In this document: piece after piece, positions 48,050 through 57,639 of the stretch
Layout: every line of letters starts with the position of its first letter
Numbering within the stretch: the stretch's first letter is position 1
NCBI GenBank assembly: GCA_019671005.1
Contig: CM033747.1
Coordinates: forward strand, 24,765,188-24,829,187
Direction: 5' to 3'
DNA: 64,000 nt
Source: Hibiscus mutabilis
Lineage: Eukaryota > Streptophyta > Magnoliopsida > Malvales > Malvaceae
The notes under the pieces: model-generated
What the model was told of the DNA's origin: nothing
The model's database searches: none
What the model saw: only the letters and a program-made list of their open reading frames with translations
Translations under genes and position numbers: made by a program

Positions 48050-48067
48050 TGGCGACTCCGCTGGGGA
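48050..48067 (+). promoter_or_regulatory. primer binding site of the 7.4-kb element
   Basis: TGGCGACTCCGCTGGGGA, two bases after the LTR end, is a PBS form common in plant Ty3/gypsy elements. I do not assign the tRNA. Confidence 0.75.
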
Positions 48068-49759
48068 GATTTTTGTTTTTTCAAAAAATAATAGAGTCGA
48101 GCTTTTTTCAAATAATTATCGCTTTATTAATATCAGAAATTCCGGATTAAAGTGACTATTAAATTAACATTTGGTTATAATTGTGCGTTTATTTTAACGC
48201 ATTTAAAATTTAGAATATAAACCCGTCCTTGTAAGTGGGGGAAAATGCTATTGCTTTCATGAGGATATCGTTCCTCCGTATAGGCCTAGCAAGTACCTTC
48301 GGAGCTTGAGTACCTTATGCTTTCGTAAGGATATCGTTCTTTCGTGCAGGCATAAGCGAATGGATCCCCCTGAATTGAACTCGGTTGAAAGGAGCCTATA
48401 ATGGGTGATGATCGGGGGCCTTGCTACTCTTAGTAGAGGGAAGCAAGGACAATTCGGGTACCTCATAGCACCAAAACTGCATGTAGAGAACATATAGAAA
48501 CCCACCTTTTTAGAGCCATGCGGATAACCTAGGTGTTTTAGACGGGATGTAAATAGGGTTGTTTTGTTTGTTTACCTTATCTAAATTGTTCTTATATTTA
48601 TGTGTTATTGATCTTTTCTGGTACTGACTCGTTTTCTTTTTTGTTTTACCCTTTTTGCATACATCATTGCATTTGCATTACATTGGGGTGTTGGTTCAAG
48701 TGGTTTGCCTGAGCAAAAATCTTTTATTATTACCATGTTTACTTTAATTTATTCATTTGATTATTTTAATTTCAAATTGACCGTTTTTTATGATCACATC
48801 ATATTTGTTCATTTTGGCATTCACTGCATTGCATATCGTGACATTTTGATCCTTGCATTGGTGCATTTGCATTAGGACATACTTTGTTTTTTACATGCAT
48901 TCATTTTGAGATTGGTCCTCGGGTTACCCCATTAGATACAACAAAGTTGGTCGACCTAGCACCTTGCAGAACCTCTACAAGAGCCTGATCTTGGGGCATG
49001 TCCAAAAGCACCCTCCACATCTTTTACAAATATTGTGCCTCTAACAAAGCCCCAGTTAGGGGCATTATTTGCCAAGGTGCAGCCTTCATTGCCGATTCAA
49101 ACTCTTGCATCCTTGACCACAGTCTGTAAAACTGCACCTAATCCAAAAATAATAATAATATTGAGCTGCCATGAACCAACACACAATTTATGAACCCAAC
49201 TTAGGGGGCAACAGAATTCGCACTCAAAGCGTCAAATTCAAGTGCAGTTGCAGACGATAGCATAAGAATGAACAAAATGTTGGGGCATGCACCCAGATGG
49301 ATGATCGAACCCAAGAAGAGGTTAGGGCACCGTCACATACAAAAGACCAAGATCCTGACGGGACCAGTGAGGAGTCAGGGGCATCCTTTTGAGGATCGAA
49401 AAAATCATGTCACATTCATGCATGTAGTTGCATTTATCTTGCATGGAATTATTTTTGCATACATTTAGATTAAGTGCATACACCAAAATCACCATGCATT
49501 TAGGGTAGACACATACATTTAGACATAAAATTAGATACATTCATGCAATCTTGCTTGTACATAACAGGTCTACGGAAAAGACTGAGTACCCTCAACATGG
49601 GGGCAATCAAGAGGGCCAACCCTAGTCATGGAAGAGGCCAAACAAAAGATGCTGAAATATCTAATAAAAGGTATCAACGACAAAATCTTTGACAATTACT
49701 GACCAATGTTTTTTTTCTTTTGTAGGATTTTATTCCTCCAACGATGGTGTGATGGACGC
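48068..49759 (+). mobile_element. leader and degenerate interior of the 7.4-kb element
   Basis: 48250-48530 is G/C-richer and has two copies of 'cttt.gt.aggatatcgttc' (48256, 48320). 48650-48900 is rich in GCATTGCATT-like words typical of Tat-like leaders. 48940-49420 may be a degraded gag start, but no zinc knuckle, protease or RT motif is present. Confidence 0.55.
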
Positions 49760-51660
49760 CAACATTCCAGATCTTACCCTCTGCCGACAGAAGCAGAGCA
49801 AATTTTTTCCAAGCATAGTCTCGCTGTCAATAGCACGACAATTCAACATCTTGTAAATCATGTCTCCGTCAGTGGTGGTACGCCAACTTAATCTAGATCT
49901 TGCCTCCGTCAGTGGTGTTACAGACCAGATTTTCCATTCGGTCCTATCTCTTCGTCAATGGTGTAGCAGGTCTTACATTTTGCTGATCTAGTCCCTCCGT
50001 CAGTGGTAGCAGATAAAAAAACTATCCAGATCTCGTCTTCGTCGGTGTTGCAGATCGAAGTTTCCATTCGGTCTTACCTCTCCGTCGGTGGTGTAATTTT
50101 GCGAATCTAGTCTCTCCGTCAGTGGTGTGACAGATCAAATCCCCTCCAGGTCTTGCCTTGTCGACAGTGTGGCAGCTAGACCTAAATTTTACTCGGAATT
50201 TACCTTTTTATTATAGTTGTAGCTAAAAAAAAGAAAAGAAGAAAAAAACAAAAAAGAAAAAAGAAAAAAAAGAAAAGAAAAAGGAAAGAATCAAAGAATC
50301 CAAAAAAATCTGACAAAATCAAATCAAAATGAAAATCAAGTTGTTATCATTTGTCGATCTTGCTCCTCTGTTGATGGTATAGTAAAGATCCGTATTGCTG
50401 AAATCTGATATTCCCCTCCGTTGATGGTATGGATAGATCCAACTTTATAAATTTAAGGTTCTGCATCTTCGTCGGTGTTGCAGCTGAACCAAACTTGCCA
50501 AAGTCTGATCCTGCCTTTTCGTCAGAGTTGTAGCTTGATCGAAAAAAAGAGAAAAAAAATAAGAGAAAGAAAAAGAAAAAGAAGAAAAAGAAAACCATCT
50601 GATCCTGCCTTTTCCTCGGAGTCGTAGCTAGATCAAATCTTCAGACCTTGCCTCTTCGTCGGTGTCGTAGCTTGGTCAAATCTAATTTTCTGGTTCTGCC
50701 TCTTCGTCGGTGTTGTAGCTGAACCAAATGTGCCAAATTTTAATCCTGCCTCTTCGTCGGTGTCGTAGCTGTATCAAATCTTCATACCTTGCCTCTTCGT
50801 CGGTATTGTAGCTTGGTCAAAATTTACTAACTTTCTAGTTGTATCAATGTTGTATCTTAAAAAAAGAAAAAAGAGAGAGAAAAAAGTAAAAAGAAAAAAG
50901 AGAGAGAGAAAAAATAAGAAGAAAAAAGAAAAAAAAGAGAAAAAGAAAAAAGAAAAAGAGAGAGAAAAAAATCAAAATGAGCTTTCAACCAATTCCGATC
51001 ATGCCTCTTCGTCAGAGTCGTAGCTTGATCACACAAAAAGAACAACTCTCCGATCTTGCCTCTTCGTTATAGTCGTAGTTGGATCAAATCTTCAGACCTT
51101 GCCTCTTCGTCGGTGTTGTAGCTTGGTCAAATTTAACTTCCGGTTCTGCCTCCTCGTCGGTGTTGTAGCTGAACCAAATCTACTAACTTCCGGTCTTGCC
51201 TCTTCGCCGGTGTTGTAGCTAGATCAAATTCACTAACTCTTGATCACGCCTCTTCGTCGGTGTCATAACTGGATCAACATTACTAACTTTAGACCATGCC
51301 TCTTCGTCGGTGTTGTAGCTTGGTCAAAATTTACCAACTTTCAAGTTTTATCAATGTTGTATCTAAAAAGAAGGTAGAAAAACAAAAGCAAAAAGAAAAG
51401 GAAAGCAAAGAAGAAAAAGAAAAAAGAAAAAGACGAAAGGAAGAAGTTGTCAGTTTTCTGGTCTTATCTCTTCGTCAGAGTTGCAGCTGGATCAGACATC
51501 AGGACTTTCATCCATCGGTCTTGTCTCTTCGTCAGAGTTGCAGCTGGATCAGACATCAGGACTTTCATCCATCGGTCTTGCCTCCTCGTCAGTGTTGCAG
51601 TTGGATCGAATTTTGTAGATCCTACCTCTTCGTCGGTGTTGCAGCTGGGTCGAACTCTCT
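49760..51660 (+). repeat. tandem array of CTCTTCGTCGGTGTTGTAGCT-like units with purine tracts
   Basis: More than 25 units of roughly 50-70 bp, core 'cttcgtcggtgttgtagct(g)', first in the variant 'ccgtcagtggtg(t)' (49840-50170), later as 'tgcctcttcgtcggtgt'. Pure A/G tracts interrupt the array at about 50225-50300, 50540-50597, 50860-50975 and 51365-51445. 51467-51530 and 51526-51590 are nearly identical neighbours. Location between the pol position and the 3' LTR matches the variable tandem repeats known from Tat-like elements. Open frames here (for example 51296-51664) are by-products. Confidence 0.85.
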
Positions 51661-51916
51661 TTAGGTATTAGCTTATTATCAATAATGTAGCAAGTGAGAC
51701 TCATTTTGCTTCCCCAATAGACAACCCCTTATTTTGAAGATTTTGCTTCCCCAAGAGTGACAAGGTGGATCAATCAAGACAAGAAAGAAGACCCGCATCA
51801 AAGAGAAAGAAGATCTACCGAAGAAATAAGACATACATCAAGAGGGAGAAGCTCAACCGGACCGGACAAAACGGGTCATTTTAGTCTTTGCTCTATTGTC
51901 GTTACACAACAATGAG

Positions 51917-51930
51917 CAAAGAGGGGCAAC
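51917..51930 (+). promoter_or_regulatory. polypurine tract of the 7.4-kb element
   Basis: AAAGAGGGGCAAC directly before the 3' LTR start, the place and composition of a plus-strand primer. Confidence 0.7.
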
Positions 51931-53711
51931 TGTAATAACCCGTTTTGACCCGACCCAAATCCAAAATTACTAAAATACCTTTTACCCTAATTGATCTAAC
52001 CCTAACCCTAATACCCTCATCTGCCGCCGCCACCTCTCCTCATCCGGCCGCCGCTACCGCAGTTGCCAAGCCGCCGTCACCGGCGAATAATCTGAAACCC
52101 TAAAACAAATCCTAAACTAAACCAATCCCTAAAATCCTTAAATCTATTACCCCTAAATCCAACCAAAACCCTAAAATTAAATAATCAAATCTACCCCCTG
52201 CCACTACCCGATACACCCATACCCCTGACCACCAACCCATACTTTGTCTTCAAACAACCCCGTGAAATTCAGCTTGAGTCCGGCCATCCATCATCACATC
52301 TGCAAGATTAAAATAGTGGAGTGGTTATTGTTTTTAGATCGGTTATAAAAGAAACCGAAATGAAAATGTAAGGGGGTTCAAAAAAACAGAGAGAAAAATA
52401 GAGAATTTCATATAAAAAAGAATCTGTAAAAAAAAGGCTTTCGAATCAATAAATTTTTTTTCAAAGGTATAAGTTAGAAATCTTCATTTTTAGTTTGAAA
52501 TTTAAGTATTCTTTTGGTTTTCATTCGAAACAAAAAAGGGAAATTCGACGCTTACCTGCTACCGCCGTTTGTTACTCCGCCGCCGTGAGGCCACCGTGCC
52601 GGTGACCGGTCCGTCGGGAGCAAGAAGGGTGGCCGCCGTCGTCTGGGGCTGGATAATGAGAAAAGATGATGAATCAGTTTAGGTTTTTTTTTTGGTTTAT
52701 ACGTTTTGAAATTAAATAAAAAGGAAATCCTTATGTTTTAACCAGCTTAAACAAAACGACGCCGTATTGACACTCTTTTTTAAGTAATGGTCTAATTGCA
52801 CAAGTGGTCCCCAAACTCTTTTCCCGCTTTCACTTCTGGTCACGAGATAATTATGTTTTTGATCCTTCAGTTTTCATGCGTGTCTAATATCGTCATTATT
52901 TTGGCTTTTAATTTCTGTTTCATTTCAATTTGGTCACCTATTTTTTTTTATTTTCAACACCTTTATTTATTTTTTTATATTTTAGCTTATGTTTTATATT
53001 TATTTTATTTTAGTCCATAATATTTGTCATTTATGCCATGTAAACTATCGCATCATGTATTTTAATCACTAGTTCATTTTTATTTGGTTCACTTATTTTA
53101 GCATAGTTATTATTATTATTATTATTGATTTTTTAAGTTAGATTAATATTTATGAATGTGTCAGATTAGCGTTTTATTTATGTTAGATTAATATTTTATT
53201 ATGTTAGTATTTATTTATATTTTTATCGCAATGTATTTATTTATATTTGCCATGTTTTTTTTAAGTTTGCATTTCGGACATATAAATTGTTAATGCGGTG
53301 CCCTTTTATTCGAGCGTAAACGGGGCCAGTATCAGGCGTAGTGATAGTAGTTGGGCGTTTACTCCCAAATAACGGGACTTTAAAATCTACTCGCACTTAT
53401 AATCAAATTTTAATTTAATCATCACTTTAAGCCGGAAAGTCTAATATTAATAAAGCGGTAATTATTAAAGTACCAATTTTGGGCGGTGTGGGGGTGCTAA
53501 TCCTTCCTCATCCGTAATCGACTCCCGAACCCGACATTTTAAAATCTCTGGTTTTTATGATGTCCGGTCCACCTTGAGTGGCCGGTGGCGACTCCATCTT
53601 TTAAATAAAGCACGGATTTTTATAAAAACTCCACGCGGAAGACATCCATTTCAAAATAAAGTAAAACAAAATAAAAATCACACTTTTTTAGCGAGGAGGG
53701 ACGTCGCTACA
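51931..53711 (+). repeat. 3' LTR of the 7.4-kb element
   Basis: Near-identical to 46292-48047. Differences include a gap near the start, an added 'tttttatcgcaatgtattt' stretch (about 53221-53245) and scattered substitutions. Confidence 0.9.
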
Positions 53712-53985
53712 AGCAGGTTTGTTACTCTCAAGGTCATTGTTCTCAGCTGGCTTTTGCTGGTGCATTGTTGCAGCAGAGAGATGCATGGGTTTAGATACAT
53801 TTGTCGTGTGTGGTGAATTATCCTTCACCCGGAACCTTTTCGACATGTCTGTTCATTGTTAAATTTGGGCTTTATCTCTCCAAGTCACCTATCTTCAAAC
53901 GTCATCGTGTCATTTAATCTTTAGTTTTTCACTTTCAATCTCTAATCTTTTACTTAGGGTCATGACAATGCCCTACGCTCCAAAG

Positions 53986-54960
53986 AATCCTTGTCCCCAA
54001 GGATTAGAAAATTGAAAACTGAGTAAAGTTTCAAAGCTGCTTGATCAGTTCTCGCCATTTCATTTCCAAACTTTCTACTCTTGGTGCCACCACTAAATTT
54101 CTCAGTCAATTCATTCTTAAGTTCTAAAGTTCTCTAGAGACTTAGAGGATAAGCGACAAGCCATGATTTGGGGAAGATTTTCCATTTTATCCAAGCATAT
54201 CTAAGCTTTGTTTTATCCAATTTAGCTAGTTCAACCCCTTCAAGGATCTTTAAACAAGCATCGGATAAGTGTTGTTGCAATTTTGATACGAATTTGCTAG
54301 ACATAAATAGCTTAACTAAGTGTTGTTTGTACTTTTCGAATACCTCCTTCCCTTACAGATAAGAAAACAACAACCCAACTTTATCAATAATGATCTCCAT
54401 ATCCTCCTTACCGACTCCTTTCAACCCTTTGTGAAACTTGTCATCCACACACAATTTGGAGAATGGTTTTTCAAGAGATGCTGGACAATCTGTACATGCT
54501 CTTTGACTCTTGTTACATCTTTTTTGCCTTTATTGTTGACTACCCTCCTTGTTATGGCATTCCCTTTTCCATCAAATGATTCTTGTTCGTAAGGATCAAA
54601 TCAGGGAACTAAGACTTGAGGGCATGATAATCGTCCCTGGGTAATGGCTTGGCTGTGATGTTTCAACATCCTCATCGTTCACTATAATATGACACTTGGA
54701 GTTGACTGCCACTTTTCAACTCTAGAGGATTGATAGAGGTAATCGCATTCCTTCCCATTTCACTTGGAAAAACATGTTGAATCTTGGAAGGCAGAGGTAA
54801 TTGCAACCCTATTCGTTTTGTCTTTGGAAAAAATTTAAACTGAACTTCATCAGTAGTTACAGGGTACACATCAGAAAAAAAATCCAGTGATAGACCTAAC
54901 AGTCAGGAACCTTCTAGAATGAGTTTCATCTTTTATCAATTGCAGTGTTATATATCAGAA
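53986..54960 (-). mobile_element. 3' internal part of the gene-capturing element
   Basis: Minus strand. 53986-54010 reads 'ILGDKDSLERRALS', reminiscent of the '(N)LEDKV.LKGxG' wording at the 3' internal end of plant gypsy elements. 54672-54869 is open for 65 codons and I cannot assign it; 54000-54670 is broken in all frames. Whether it is decayed pol or more captured DNA is not clear. Confidence 0.4.
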
Positions 54961-54969
54961 CGAAAAAGG

Positions 54970-55640
54970 GAGGGAAAATTCACTTAGGTGAACAATCGCA
55001 GCAGTAAGACCACTTGTTCCTTGTTCTTCAATTACTTTTTCAACAGTTGGGTAAAGAAGTTTATAGACTCGGGATAAACTCTATTTAGAGTTGCGAGAAT
55101 TTTCTCGGTTGAAGACTCTGAAACTTCTTCCATAGATGGAGGACTAATGAACTCAAACCTACATCCAACATCACGTTCAAGAGATTTGACAATTCTCCTT
55201 TGGTTGTTAGTAAACATTAAAATTGCAGAACCTTTCTTCCCTGCATGTCTAATTTATCCAGAGCGGTGCACAACAGTCTCCGCATCATTGGAAAGCTCAA
55301 AGTGGATAATCATATCAACATTTGAGATATCAAGTCCACGAGTTGCAACATTAGTGGCAACGAGCAAATTAAATTTCCCTTGGCGAAAACCATTCAATGT
55401 TCTCTCCCTCTTATGTTGAGATATATTGACATGCAATGCCTCATAAGATATGCTACTTGTTAAAGCCATTGATACATCATCATCTTCTAGTTTTGTTTGT
55501 GTAAAAACAATGGTTTTCCCACCCTTCCTATAAATTGTTATGAGATCACAAAGAATGGTCCGCTTTGAAGTTGCAGTGGTTGATATTGCACAAAGTTTAA
55601 TCCCTTCAGAAAGCTTTTCATCTTGATCTCCAACCAAGTT
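54970..55640 (-). pseudogene. captured DEAD-box helicase fragment, RH3-like
   Basis: C-terminal helicase domain of a DEAD-box RNA helicase, closest in wording to chloroplast RH3, which acts in plastid rRNA maturation and intron splicing. Seen in order: 'VGDQDEKLSEGIKL', 'TSKRTILCDLI', 'GGKTIVFTQTK' (motif IV), 'LHVNISQHKRERTLNGFRQG', 'LLVATNVATRGLDI' (motif V, normally ATDVAARGLD), 'HRSG' then a TAA stop where motif VI has HRxGRTGR, then 'SLERDVGCRFEFISPP' and 'TLNRVYPESINFF'. After a frameshift near 55034, 'IEEQGTSGLTAAIVHLSEFS' continues the homology. No introns appear, so it probably came from spliced RNA. The motif VI loss makes it inactive. Confidence 0.82.
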
Positions 55641-55649
55641 AACATTTAG

Positions 55650-55964
55650 AGGATTGACAATGATAATGACACATATGACATACAACTTGATGTTGTTGGG
55701 CTTCTTCCTCGTGTCAAAGAGATCAAAAGGTGCTCCATTGGGAACAAAGAGGACAAACAAGAAATCAATTTGCCCCTCAACTGAAATGTGTTTGACAGCC
55801 AAATACTCTTCCCAATCATTTGTAAGGATCTTATAGAAGGCAACATATTCTGCCTTGGTAATTTCTTCAAGTTTTCTCATCCAAATAGGCTTCTGTTTAA
55901 TCACCAAATCAACCTTAGTCAATACGATAGAAATACCAGGGTCAAAATGCTTAAATTGTATCAC
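55650..55964 (-). pseudogene. captured HSP90 middle-domain fragment
   Basis: 'KQKPIWMRKLEEITKAEYVAFYK', 'LTNDWEEYLAVKH', 'SVEGQ' and 'APFDLFDTRKKPNNIKLYV' are signature words of the cytosolic HSP90 middle domain, about 85 residues. The ATP-binding N-domain and the dimerising C-domain are absent. The frame passes without a break into the RH3-like segment through about 10 unrelated residues ('ICVIIIVNPL'), forming one 236-codon open frame (55254-55964). Chimera within a retroelement; no reason to expect chaperone function. Confidence 0.85.
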
Positions 55965-56028
55965 ATCATAGGTTGGTAATAACTTCCCCTATCCTTTAGA
56001 ACTCAACCATCAATGGTGTCGATTCTGT

Positions 56029-56652
56029 TTAATTTACCAATTTCTTCCATGGTGAAAATAGTTTGTACTCGATTACATACTTGATCAAAAACCTTGGTTT
56101 AGTTCTCACTTTTGTTGACTTTTCATCAAATACATTAATTGATAATGGTTGTTTGATCATAACTACATCACATTCCTCATTCACTGTCACAATCATTTCA
56201 TCGAACATGTGAGCTTCACCTAAACTCATCCTACGTAAATCCAACACAACATCGTAAACCGATGGCCAATCCAACATACCCTTAGTCAAGTCCCCACACC
56301 ATTTGGTAATTGGTGTCTTGTCTTGTGGGTGTTCGAGCGAACCTTTAGTAGGGTCAGCTTCCAACACAGCCTTAGTTGGGTTATCAAAACCATATGATTC
56401 CCCATTAGACAGTTCATCATTCTTCTTGGAATGGGATTTGAAAGAAGGAAGAACAGTACCTGAGTTGAGTATTATTCCATTTTTTGAAAACAAATTCTGA
56501 ATCTTCTTTAAATACCTTGGGTTTTCTTCAAATATGGACTCCAATCTACTCAATTGATTCTCTATGTTGTTCCTTCGTTCCTTCCACTGCTTAGAATCCA
56601 TGTGCGTCGGACTGTGAGTGGAATCGATGTGGCTTTGATTAGCAATTGTCAA
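56029..56652 (-). CDS. unrecognised 207-aa ORF at the gag position of the gene-capturing element
   Basis: Open from 56652 to 56029, starting inside the primer-site region, so the true start is more likely the second Met ('MDSKQWKERRNNIENQ', about 56601). The N-terminal part is charged and probably helical or coiled ('NNIENQLSRLESIFEENPRYLKKIQNLF'), a build seen in gag proteins of plant gypsy elements. The C-terminal part ('DLTKGMLDWPSVYDVVLDLRR', 'KPRFLIKYVIEYKLF') matches nothing I recognise and could also be captured. No zinc knuckle. The intact frame is notable next to the broken helicase segment. Confidence 0.4.
   Translation of the reverse strand: MTIANQSHIDSTHSPTHMDSKQWKERRNNIENQLSRLESIFEENPRYLKKIQNLFSKNGIILNSGTVLPSFKSHSKKNDELSNGESYGFDNPTKAVLEADPTKGSLEHPQDKTPITKWCGDLTKGMLDWPSVYDVVLDLRRMSLGEAHMFDEMIVTVNEECDVVMIKQPLSINVFDEKSTKVRTKPRFLIKYVIEYKLFSPWKKLVN
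56630..56645 (-). promoter_or_regulatory. primer binding site, initiator-Met type, degenerate
   Basis: On the minus strand TTGCTAATCAAAGCCA directly follows the LTR end TTGACA; it resembles the usual TTGGTATCAGAGCCA with three to four changes. Confidence 0.6.
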
Positions 56653-57639
56653 GACCTTACTGGAAGTTTAATAGAAATTGAAGAAAGGATTTAAGAAGCA
56701 GATAAGAAGAAGATGAGGATGACATAATGAGAAGAGAATTTGAGATTTTCCTTCGATAATTGTGTTAACTCCTAAAAAAGATGTACTTTCCATGCATATA
56801 TTGTCATGATATTACTTAACTTTAGGTATATATTAGTATATTTTGTCAGTAATTTTATGCATTTACATCTAGGAATTGAGGAATGTGTAGTTTTATTGCC
56901 GGTGTGAATGGGTGTTTCCTAGTTGTGACATGCAGGTATGGCAGGATTTAAAAGAGTGGATGTAGGACGAGAATGCCAAGCATGGATGGAAAAAGATTGA
57001 AGGACGATGCCCGGAAAATAGCACTAAGTCAGAGCCAAATCAACCATAATTCTATGAAGCAAAAACATGTTATTGCTGAGAATTTTGGCACCAAAAATTT
57101 AAGACTTTACCTAACCCTACTTAGAGCCCAACCTCCGCCTATATAAAGGAATTAAGAAGATGCCAATGAAGAACTGGAGACGCAAGAAAAATAGAAGGGT
57201 AGAGAGCAACCAAGGGGTCAACTAGGCAAATTTTCGAGAGCTTCAGATCCATTGAGGGGCTGCATCAAAAGATCTCATTCTTTTGTTTCATATGTACTAA
57301 AGTATTTATGGTTTTTGTGAGGATTATTGAAAACGATAATTTGTTTTTAGTTTCCCCAACCAAGAACTAATCTTTTAATATGGCTAGGGATGTTTGCGAT
57401 GAACGCTTAGTGTTTTAGTTTTTAGTAATTGAATGATTTGGTTTTATTTTCTATTTTGCATGTGCTTATTGTTAAAAAATTCTATGTCATACAACAGTTG
57501 GTATTGAATACTAATTATCCCATGATATCTTAACGAACTTAGGAGATAAGGATTAATTGCCAAATACTAAGGAGAGAAACTTCGACAAAAGATATTCAAG
57601 TAGATGAAACTTACACTTGAAGTAAATATACCCCTTAGG

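Larger units (their letters stand above)
46292..53711 (+). mobile_element. 7.4-kb non-autonomous Tat-like LTR element (no gag-pol)
   Basis: Perfect 5-bp target duplication AGCAG (46287-46291 and 53712-53716). 5' LTR 46292-48047 (1756 bp) and 3' LTR 51931-53711 (1781 bp) run TGTAATAACCC to GTCGCTACA and are very similar. PBS at 48050, polypurine tract before 51931. The 3.88-kb interior has no recognisable gag or pol but has GCATT-rich sequence (48650-48900) and a tandem repeat array (49760-51660). Layout and LTR wording resemble the Tat branch of Ty3/gypsy. It is inserted in the 3' LTR of the minus-strand element. Confidence 0.92.
46110..56760 (-). mobile_element. non-autonomous LTR retrotransposon with captured host gene fragments, split by another element
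   Basis: Minus-strand element. 3' LTR: 53967 down to 46110, starting TGTCATGACCC and ending GTAATGACA; without the nested 7.4-kb element it is about 433 bp. 5' LTR: only its last about 114 bp (56647-56760) is in the window; it ends TCTTGACA and matches 46110-46230. Primer site at 56630-56645. Polypurine-like CTTTGGAGCGTAGGGCAT at 53968-53985. Internal region about 2.68 kb with a gag-position ORF, then HSP90 and RH3-like fragments. The 3' flank is GTGAA (46105-46109); the other flank lies beyond the window. Too small and gene-poor to be autonomous. Confidence 0.75.

Noticed and set aside
49760..51660. CRISPR-like look of regularly spaced repeats
   Set aside because: Units are variable and adjoining, the 'spacers' are not unique, and the array lies inside a plant LTR element.
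50857..51664. Lys- or Phe-rich open frames in the 7.4-kb element
   Set aside because: Produced by purine tracts and by translation of the tandem repeat.
55147..56500. Plus-strand open frames of 60-90 codons
   Set aside because: Shadows of the captured HSP90/RH3 sequence on the minus strand.
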